DNA of 17,871 bases from Daldinia sp. FL1419 (Eukaryota; Ascomycota; Sordariomycetes; Xylariales; Hypoxylaceae). The stretch spans positions 1 through 17,871 of the forward strand of contig MU623679.1 of assembly GCA_025201765.1 (NCBI GenBank). The letters are read 5' to 3'. The first letter of the stretch is position 1, and each line of letters starts with the position of its first letter. The position numbers and the translations under genes are program-made. Shown one piece after another: positions 7,903 through 15,207 of the stretch. The notes below the pieces were generated by a model. That model was given only the letters and a program-made list of their open reading frames with translations, was not told the DNA's origin and did no database searches.

Positions 7903-10900
7903 CTAATCCTCCTTTCCATTGGCCTTCTTAGAAATCTTACGAATAGAGCCAACATCGTCATTTTCATGCATCGAACTACGGTGCATGCTACCGTGCCTTG
8001 AGGCTCTCGCCATCATACCCGGAATGTACCGAGGCTCGTGGACAGAGAGATGTGTTTCGCGCAGTCCTTCTGGAGGCCAAGAGTCCCGTTGTGAAAGTCC
8101 AAGTCCAGGCCCTGAAGCCGGGAACGATCCGTTAGTGTGGGAATCAATGTCAACTTGTGACCCCGAATGCGGAAGATTTCCCAGGTTGAAAAATGCATGA
8201 GAACTAGAATCGAAGTTTGCCATTACGGACGACGTTGGCGATGCCGGATTTTGGGCCGAGGTAATTGTTGGATGGTGCTCAAGTACCTCGTCTAATTCGG
8301 ATGTCGAAGTATAACTTGAGATTCTATCGACGAAGAAGTTAATATAATTCCGAAATAGAAAGGCGAGAAAAAATTTGTAAGCAACGCAAAGCACTTACAA
8401 GCGATGTTCTTCAACCCACGTATGATACCTAAATTCTTCTCTTCGATCAGGTATGTTAGTCTTCACCATACTGTTTCCATCTTTCCCGGGTAAATGGAAC
8501 TTTTCGCCCAACCACTGTTGCTTAACAGAATACTCATAGCCACTTTGCTTCACTGAATTCTTAGCTAGCTCACACATGTCTACTGGACTCAACTTGTAGA
8601 TTTGTGCCGCGACAGCATATTCTTCCATCAACGGCTCCTTTGTAAACGCGAATTGGAGAGGGTCATCCGTAGAAAGCGATACGTTCAGTCCGCGTCTGAA
8701 ATACTGGTGGAACGGATTTCTCTCGTAAGCCAAGAAGAGCGCGTTATTGCTAAGTGGTGACATAGCAATGCCTATCTGCTCGAGATAGAAAATGTACTGT
8801 AGCAACGGGACTTTCCTCAAAAGTAACCCGTGGCTAATGCTATGACTGCATAATACAGCAACAGCTAGGTGCTCGCTATCACCTGCCTCTCCACAGTGCG
8901 GCCGAAGCAGGAACGTGTTGAATCCACGCTGGCGGCGCCAGAAGTTGAGCGACGTCATGTTAGCAAAGAGATAATAAATCCAATAGCTGTATGGAGGGTT
9001 CTGTTTGGAATTCCACTCCTTTGGTACCGGGAACTTCCTATACAGTCGTCGTTCAACTTTACTCTCATCATCGACGCTATCAAAGCCAATGACTCGCTGC
9101 AAGAAAATGTGAAGCTTCGGGTGACTCTCTGGATCCTTGGTCACCTCAAAAAGTGGTTGGAATACATTCTTTACGAGTTGTTCAAACGATTCCATCAAGC
9201 CAGTAGCCTTGAACACATCGTACAATCGTGGAATTTGTATGAGCCAACGGACATTGTGCGAAAATAATTTGTTATCGACGACCCACGCGGCAAGCTTGTC
9301 CCATTCGTCAAGAGACCTGCCGTATATTGATATTCGCCATTCTACCATCTGGTATTTACTGGACTCAAGATCGGAGATGACTTCCTTGGTGATTTCCGCT
9401 AGATACCGACCTTGGATAAAGTTATCCGTCTTAAGGAAAATAGTTCGTAGTCGAGATTCACCAATGGGATTGTACTTGAGATTGAACTTGTCGAAGCGAT
9501 GGAACGAATCGGTGTGGGCCTGGACTAGAGTTAATAAACGCTCCTGATTCAAAACTTAAACATTTTAATAGTCTAGAGTTATTAACTCACATGCATGTCC
9601 AGGGTGTCGATACTCAGATCATATGCGGTCAAGTTGATACTCTCAAATACTTCTTTTAGCGTGAGGTTCTTACCGTCCCTAAAGAGTACGTATTCGTCCG
9701 GGCACTTCTTCATCTTACTTTTTATGAATCGTAAAAGGTGCTTCTGGTTCATACAAGCAGAATGGTGGACATGCGTGTCAACCTTCCTTACGTTATAGAA
9801 ATCTCGATGGGGCACTTTCTTGGTATCTGCGGTTTCTTGATACTCGTTTAACAGCACGTAAAGATTGAACTTGCCCTCTAAATATTGAAGGCGCCGAAAA
9901 GCAAAGCTCTTGCTCGGACCGTCAGATGATATGGCCAAGATTTCCTCTAGGTCCATGTAAAAATCTTTGATCGTAGGCACTCCCACCACCGGTGTGTTAG
10001 CTTCACCTGCGGCCTCATTTTCGAAGACTTGGTATACGCCGTTATCATCAAGCCGGAATACAAACTCGCTCGCCTGGGGGAGAGGTAATAGATCCGATAT
10101 TTCGAAGTCCTCGCCGATATCGTGACCGGGCTTGCGTTTCCTTGACACTCGTTTCGGCCGGGAATCTGCCATCGTAGGTGCAGAATCACCAGGACGTTGG
10201 GTAACAGGCTGGGTAGATAAGATGGTACTGTTGCTCATACTATTATTTCCAGTGTTTACGCCATGACTATCCTGGTTTAAAAAAGCTTCAGCCCAGGCCG
10301 GTTCCGGTGGAGGAGGGTATATATCCCAACTTGGGTCATCCTTGGGATTGTCGCCATCTCGTTGCAAAGACAATCGGATATACTTATGGCGAATGTCCAA
10401 AACCTTTTGTATGTTTTGAAAAATAGTACTCAGTTCAGCTATGACGTGGGGATCATTGCTGCCCATACCACTAGCAATATTGGACGACGCACCGTCAGGA
10501 AGTCCCATATTGGGTTGTAGATTCATTCCGGTTCGATCTTTGGGAGGATCGGTGCGGGGGTGACTAGTTGGTGGGGGTCCAGTATATCCCAAAGATGGGT
10601 TTGTTGCTGTACGAGGAGTGGTGTCCAGGCTACGAAGATTAGTAGTCGAGGAGCCCGCAATATGGGGGAAATCATAACTTTGAGAGGTAGGGGGGGCAGC
10701 GGGCGGAGGATTTGAGTTGCCGCCTAAGTTCGAATGGGGGCGACTAGTTGAAGTCTCATTAACTGACTTTACAGGTGGTAAACCAACAGAGGCGACAGGA
10801 CTGCCATGAGGAGTCTGGGATTGACTCCAGTTACTGCCCTCCGTTTTCAACTGATCTAATTGGGTTCTTTGGTAAAAAAGCTTAGCGTCGGTCTGGATTG

Positions 10901-11278
10901 ACTGTCGCTCAGCTACAGCATCATGAAACGTAGTTTTTCTGGGACGATCTCGTAGCAGCATCCCATCTTCTAAAGTAGGCGAGGATGTGTTTCCTTTCTG
11001 TCCTGTTCCGTCCCCCGCTGTACTATCTTTCTGGTCGGGTGAATCGGAGTGATGTCCAGGACCGTCAGATTCGGAGTCACTCTCAATAGCATGTGCCGCG
11101 CCATCTGAATCTGAGTCGAATTCGAGCGCCTGATGGGCAGCCGAGTTTTTGGGCGACGTCGAACGGAAAGAAGCTGCGTCAGTATTGTTAGCGAGCGGGA
11201 TACGACAGTTTAACAACCAATAACATGGAGTACAATTAGAAGGAAGGTTGTCTAGTTGTTGGCTGACTGACAAGACAT
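7903..11278 (-). CDS. AMD1: AMP deaminase (AMP aminohydrolase), 4 coding exons, 1043 aa
   Basis: Converts AMP to IMP plus ammonia in the cytosolic purine nucleotide cycle. Coding exons on the minus strand: 11278-11272, 11173-9591, 9519-8399 and 8323-7903; together 3132 nt with stop TAG. Metal-binding and catalytic landmarks of the metal-dependent deaminase fold are intact: KVDTHVHHSACMNQKHLLRF (HxH at residues 470/472), RPHCGEAG (His738, Glu741), ISHG (His760) and SLSTDDPLQF (Asp815-816). FHRFDKFNLKYNPIGES follows the second intron, and KEPLMEEY and MCELAKNSVKQSG follow the active site. The conserved pre-catalytic block AELSTIFQNIQKVLDIRHKYIRL lies near residues 248-270. Residues 1 to about 240 are Ser/Pro/Asp-rich and probably disordered. 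A basic PKRVSRKRKPGH segment is near 342-353. The C-terminal ~139 residues are low-complexity and family-variable. The catalytic domain is certain. The 7-nt first exon is inferred. Confidence 0.95.
8324..8398 (-). other. AMP deaminase intron 3 (75 nt)
   Basis: Donor GTAAGT at 8398 (perfect consensus), branch-like TATTAAC about 15 nt before the acceptor, acceptor GATAG ending at 8324. It is phase 2 and joins EEHR-L to ISSYTSTSELDEVLEHH. Without splicing, the frame stops one codon after EEHRL. Confidence 0.85.
9520..9590 (-). other. AMP deaminase intron 2 (71 nt)
   Basis: Donor GTGAGT at 9590, branch-like TTATTAAC about 15 nt before the acceptor, acceptor TCCAG ending at 9520. Splicing is phase 0 and joins DTLDMH to AHTDSFHRFDKFN, restoring the uninterrupted family motif. 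The intron carries two near-identical words (TTAATAACTCTAG and TTATTAACTCTAG). Confidence 0.9.
11272..11278 (-). other. Proposed 7-nt first coding exon of AMP deaminase
   Basis: The long frame at 11173-9591 has no ATG before residue 75 of the modelled protein. Upstream it runs into an in-frame TGA at 11297-11295. ATG at 11278 (context GAGACATGT) gives ATGTCTT followed by a GTCAGT donor. The acceptor GCTAACAATACTGACGCAG ends at 11174, with a good branch site. Joining gives M-S-S-S-F-R-S-T in frame with the conserved body. Intron 11271-11174 is 98 nt. ATGs at 11298 and 11278 read without splicing both hit stops. The donor (GTCAGT) is weaker than consensus. Confidence 0.55.
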
Positions 11279-11329
11279 GTCTCTGTTTTTTTTTTCATAT
11301 AGCCGAGATCAGTGGCAACGTCGCAGTGG

Positions 11330-11339
11330 CTTTTATATA
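11330..11339 (-). promoter_or_regulatory. TATA box for AMP deaminase
   Basis: The minus strand reads TATATAAAAG about 52-61 nt upstream of the proposed ATG at 11278. That places transcription start near 11300-11310 and leaves a short leader. The leader includes a run of ten A. This supports a start codon close to 11278 rather than further upstream. Confidence 0.55.
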
Positions 11340-11530
11340 AACCAAACGTATGGTTTTGACGGTTGTCCAAATATTGGAATGGTAAGATAAGCAGCCGGTA
11401 AACCATAGATGATGATAATATTCACCTTCTCTTAAAAGCCGTGCAATTAATGGCAAATATAGGAATGCCCAAGTACGATAAGCTCATACCTATCTAGGTA
11501 GGTAGAATTGTTCATATATATGAGGTTCAA

Positions 11531-11545
11531 CATATATATATATAT

Positions 11546-11572
<27 letters not shown>
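11531..11572 (+). repeat. (TA)n followed by 27 A
   Basis: CATATATATATATATA runs straight into an unbroken stretch of 27 A (11546-11572). It may be a simple microsatellite or the poly(A) tail of a retrotransposed sequence. No recognisable element body lies upstream on the + strand, so the microsatellite reading is preferred. Confidence 0.7.
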
Positions 11573-11578
<6 letters not shown>

Positions 11579-12232
11579 GAGGTTTACAAACCTGACATTT
11601 GTAGCTGCTATTTGACGCCTACCGACCCGTAGATATACGTTTGTATATACTAGGTTAGGTACCTGGGTACCTCCTTCATCTGGGCAGGTATCCATGATGG
11701 CAAGGTACCTATGCATGTACCTGCATGTACTCTAGCTTTTAAGTTATTTCATGTCCTATATGTGGTTAGTCTCATTGGATATAGTACAGGGCTGTATCGA
11801 TATTTTTAATTAACTAATGGAGGGGCAGAAAGAGGGGTATCAGTTTAATAATATATTTTCCCTACGATATAGCCAAACAGCTCCAGGTCATAAGATACCC
11901 TAAAATCCTACTTACATAATATGTGGTCCGGTAAAGATCCGTAAGCGCACCCATATTAAGATAGGAATATATAATTATAACTTTGTACTTTATAGTTAAG
12001 TACCAACTTATATGCCTTATATATTTGTAATATAGGTAAGTATAATTAGATTTAATAATAAGCAGAATGGCATTAAAATTAATAACTTATAAATTTAATA
12101 TAAAATTTACTTATCTATTTAATTTATTTAATTTATTTATTAATATTTAATAAAAATTATTAAAATAATATAAGAATGTTAGTTATGTAACCTTAATAGG
12201 ATAGACCCATTTTAATCCTGTATATAAGCTCC

Positions 12233-12259
12233 ACATATTTGATCTATAATCAAATATGT
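12233..12259. repeat. Perfect inverted repeat, 11-bp arms, 5-base loop
   Basis: ACATATTTGAT, CTATA, ATCAAATATGT inside the intergenic AT-rich block. It is not followed by a T tract on the appropriate strand of either gene, so there is no reason to call it a terminator. Confidence 0.65.
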
Positions 12260-12813
12260 ACTTTTTTACAATAACAATTTACTACTAAATAAACTTATAA
12301 TATCCTCCACTTATGTTACATGCAGCATACATACCTTGTCCATCCAACAAATAAGATTTAAACTATTTTTAATATTATAATATTTCTTATATTTTAATAA
12401 ATCAAATTATTATAATAACTATTATTATTATCCAAATTTCTATATTAAAACATTTATTTTAATACCATTCTAGTAAGTAAAGATGATAGATATTTTCATT
12501 AGATATGAAAGCCTACCCAACTACCTATCTACCTACCTACTTAGGTAGTCATATGTAAATGATTGGAGTAATATATCGAGTATTACACAAGCACCGCCGA
12601 ATTTTAATTCGCACCTCAAGGATAAGGCGCTTGCGGTTCGAAAAACGAATCAACACTATTCAGGGGTCATATTCTAGTTTTACTTTGGGAGTCAACGCAT
12701 CTGTGTAAGAAAGAAGAATATTCTTGGCAGGCGCTACTACTTCAACTACCTATACTAACATGTCTGCGATGGAAGCTAGGCAGAATCTGGAATCCCAACG
12801 TATCCTAGGCTGG

Positions 12814-14366
12814 TTATCCCGCTTTCCCGCTGCTCGACTTGAGCTTTAGGGTAGGTTTCTTGGAATCTAACGAATAGAGGCCACCTGCAGAAAATACTAC
12901 AATGGCACCTATCAGAGTTCCAGTGGCCAACCTATTCCCGAAAAGCCATATGCTAAGTAGTAAACTAACCAGCTTGCGAATGTTAAGCACAATCGTGACT
13001 GTCAATGCAGATGACGCAGCAGCCAATGAATTGACTCCTCGGATACAAGCATATTGAGTCAAGACGTTGAGGGCAAGATAGGCTACCTGGCTGGGAATGT
13101 ATATCCCTTCGATATGTTGTCGCACATTAGCCGAGACATTCGAAAGATTCACATGTTCCGCCAATGAAGGAAGCGCAAGCGGTTTGCTGTCGGCTAAGCG
13201 CATAAACTGATTGATCAGGGATCGTGAGAACGGCAGGAAGAGCGGCAACGAGAGAAGGTGAGAATAGAACAAATTCTCCTTCCAATGCGCCCCATAGATC
13301 CTATATGTTTCTTCGGTGTACAATCCCATAATGGCTGATAAAATTTGCGCAACCAAGAGCACGGCTAAGCCCGTGCTAAACTTGGGAATATTTTCCTGGG
13401 AATTTGAAGTGGACGTTTCCTTGCTCATAATTAGTTACAAGCGTGGCAGGGCAGAAAGAGGGTTGACCCCTACCTTTGATTGAGCGTCTGACCAAGCGGC
13501 CGTGACAACACCAACTGTAAGCAATAGAACGGCCATGACCTGGATACGAGAATATCTCTTCCCATATAAGCTCCCCGCAATCATTGTCGTGATACTGCCC
13601 CCAGATCGTAGGATGATGTGAACCGGTACGGAAATATCGTAGCTAAAGGCATGATTATTTAACACATTGATACTAAAGAATAGAATGATATTTATCAACC
13701 AGCGACGGATGGGAACTCGGTTTGGCTTCACAAAGAAGGGGGGGCGTGTAATATCGAACTGCGAAATATATCCTGTGACGGCGACAAAAAGGAACTGAAC
13801 GAAAGTCAAAAGTGTTCCTATGGACGATGACTATTAGCTTGTTTTTCTCCTATTCCTAGCGAGTAATAGAATATAGAATTGCCATACCACTTGCCGGTTC
13901 GACCCTAACAATGATGACATTAGCTTAGAACGCAGCCGAAAACCCGAATTACAGCCTGCAGAAGCTTACTTGATAATAGCCTCGAGAGCAAAGACCTGCG
14001 CAGTGCAGTACAATGTTAGCTCTCCGCTATGGACGATAAAAAAATAAAGAAGAAGAAGAAGAAGAAGAAGAAGAAGAAGAAAAGCTAGGACCTAATCAAT
14101 CTCACGTTCGAACAACAGCCGCCAAAGATCAGGCTGAGCATGGCACCGACGGCTAACCATTGCGGAATAGTTTCGATAAAGATGCGGCCAGCGAGACCCA
14201 TAAGCTTAGAGAAGGTCGGACGTTGATCGTCTATTCCGTACAGCTCAGCCTTCTCGAGGGAAGGCCCTGCGTTAATGACCTTAGGTGTCATAGTCGCGCC
14301 ATTTCGCGAAGCAGCATGCGAATCTCGCAAAGTCTGGCGTCTCCGGGGTGTCGAACGGCTCGTCAT
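12814..14366 (-). CDS. YEA4: UDP-N-acetylglucosamine transporter, Yea4/SLC35B4 type, 5 coding exons, 417 aa
   Basis: UAA-family nucleotide-sugar antiporter of the ER/Golgi membrane. It supplies UDP-GlcNAc (possibly UDP-xylose) for glycosylation and wall chitin. Minus-strand exons: 14366-14106, 13995-13970, 13904-13888, 13817-13474 and 13419-12814; total 1254 nt, stop TAA. The spliced protein reads QWLAVGAMLSLIFGGCCSN / VFALEAIIK / VEPASG / TLLTFVQFLFVAVTGYISQF, then the conserved NNHAFSYDISVPVHIILRSG loop, and near residues 354-378 the signature ALTVTIVLNIRKLVSLLLSI. Hydrophobic segments lie at about 67-87, 103-121, 141-159, 164-185, 195-210, 232-250, a stretch around 265-285, and three in 324-400, fitting about ten helices. 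The N-terminus is a basic cytosolic tail. The ATG is the first in the open frame. A second Met at 26 is possible. Length is normal for the family. Substrate is by homology only. Confidence 0.92.
13420..13473 (-). other. Transporter intron 4 (54 nt)
   Basis: Donor GTAGGG at 13473, branch-like ACTAAT about 15 nt before the acceptor, acceptor CAAG ending at 13420. Phase 0, joining WSDAQSK to ETSTSNSQENIPKFSTG. Unspliced, the frame ends shortly after in a TAA. The donor is not a strong match, but no alternative keeps the frame. Confidence 0.75.
13888..13904 (-). other. 17-nt microexon of the transporter (exon 3)
   Basis: GGTCGAACCGGCAAGTG lies between acceptor TGTTAG (ending 13905) and donor GTATGG (13887). 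It completes a Lys codon and encodes V-E-P-A-S plus one base of Gly. The result joins VFALEAIIK to GTLLTFVQF, which the family requires. Skipping it shifts the frame. The preceding exon is only 26 nt (13995-13970), with donor GTAAGC. Confidence 0.85.
13996..14105 (-). other. Transporter intron 1 (110 nt) with a GAA/TTC microsatellite
   Basis: Donor GTGAGA at 14105, branch GCTAAC near 14019, acceptor GCGCAG ending at 13996; phase 0, joining SN to VFALE. Positions 14047-14082 on the + strand are about twelve AAG triplets, so the transcript carries a (CUU)n pyrimidine tract soon after the donor. This makes intron 1 the longest of the gene. Confidence 0.85.
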
Positions 14367-15076
14367 CGAGGTTGAAATTTGTAAGGGGAAAGGATAGAAT
14401 TGGGATGGTTAATGTTCTCGAAATCTGCTCCTGCAGGATGCGGCGATGTGTCAGTTACTCCCGGCTATTTTAGATGGAAAATCACTAAAGGTTGTTGTCT
14501 AAGATTGTATAAGGCCGTGGTAGTATAAGGATTTTTTTTTTTTTTCGCAAGTGAAAGATGTTATTAAGAGCGGGAATAAATCATCCGCTTCTATGGCAAT
14601 TCCTTGCATCTATTTGGTAGTTTTTCCTTAAAGAACAACTTTATAAATGTTTTTTAAATGAATTGGTTAAATAGCTTGGGGAATGTGTAGATATATAAAA
14701 GTATGATGGGACTTCATATCAATTTGTTTAATTTGTCCGTTTTGTTTGTCCAATAAATATAATAGATGTGGCTTGACTTTTTATAAGCACTGGATTTAAG
14801 TAATTAAAATTTTTTTATTTTATAAATAAGCACTTGTAATTTAAGTAATTTTATATTTGATAGATTTTATTACCCAATATCTGCTGTATATTAGGTAATA
14901 TGCAGCTGCGCAAATCGTCATAAATCTAATAATTAGGAATAATTATCTGTGCATATTTTACCTAAGGTACTTGTCCAGCCCGTGGTCCTCTATCCTAACC
15001 TAATAAGCTTTTCAACCTGGTGCCTTATCCGAACTAGGTACAGTGAGGAGATAAAAAAAAAATGTCCAAAAATATT
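14367..15076. other. Upstream region of the transporter gene, grading into AT-rich DNA
   Basis: 14367-14530 has gene-like composition and should contain the 5' UTR and core promoter, but no convincing TATA box was found. A run of about thirteen T lies near 14532-14545. An imperfect direct repeat (TAAGCACTGGATTTAAGTAATT and TAAGCACTTGTAATTTAAGTAATT) spans 14783-14852. A 12-bp-arm inverted repeat with one mismatch (ATTACCCAATAT / ATATTAGGTAAT) spans 14869-14899. No reading frame is supported. Confidence 0.6.
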
Positions 15077-15207
15077 TGTTGGATTAGTAAGCCTAAAAAA
15101 TAGCGTGGAAAAATTCTCTCCTTTATAACAATTCCATAAAAAGCCTTATTATTTGATTTTAGAATTTTAATAAAAATAATAATAATTTAAATTTTATAAT
15201 TATAATT
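15077..15207 (+). mobile_element. Copia-type LTR, right copy (5' LTR)
   Basis: Begins TGTTGGATTAG, a start shared by many Ty1/Copia LTRs, and aligns over 131 bp with 551-680. It contains a TATA-like CATAAAAAGCC about 65 bp in. It is less A/T-converted than the left copy (for example TTGGATTAGTAAGCC here versus TTAGATTAATAAATC). Decayed gag-pol follows in the same orientation, so this is a 5' LTR. The 3' limit is set only by where similarity between copies ends. No primer-binding site is recognisable. Confidence 0.7.

Larger units (their letters stand above)
11340..12813. other. Intergenic region between the two genes
   Basis: Holds the AMP deaminase promoter side and the 3' flank of the transporter gene. 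No credible coding frame is present: one short open frame near 11447-11716 crosses a poly(A) tract and is low complexity. TA repeats plus 27 A lie at 11531-11572. Several AGGTAGGT/TACCTACC clusters occur (11490-11505, 11655-11735, 12520-12550). An AT-rich block at about 11950-12480 resembles the flanking AT-rich DNA and contains a hairpin at 12233-12259. Sequence from 12560 to 12813 returns to moderate GC and is probably 3' UTR and downstream flank. Confidence 0.6.

Noticed and set aside
7919..9547. Plus-strand open frames opposite the AMP deaminase exons
   Set aside because: They lie antisense to strongly conserved coding exons, start and end arbitrarily and resemble no known protein.
11174..11273. 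Open frame extending AMP deaminase upstream to 11273
   Set aside because: It begins with TTG, not ATG, and the extra residues (including CTPCYWLLNC) do not look like the family. A branch site and CAG acceptor at 11174 mark this stretch as intron.
11447..11716. Minus-strand 89-aa open frame
   Set aside because: It runs through the A27 and TA tracts, giving poly-Phe and Tyr-Ile repeats. It is an artefact of simple sequence.
12590..12655. Possible tRNA suggested by GCGGTTCGAAAAACG
   Set aside because: The T-loop-like word has no matching A box, acceptor stem or anticodon arm at the correct spacing.
12761..12849. Plus-strand 28-codon ATG frame downstream of the transporter
   Set aside because: Short, overlaps the transporter 3' end antisense, and has no conserved features.
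14160..14375. Plus-strand 71-aa open frame
   Set aside because: Antisense shadow of the first transporter exon.
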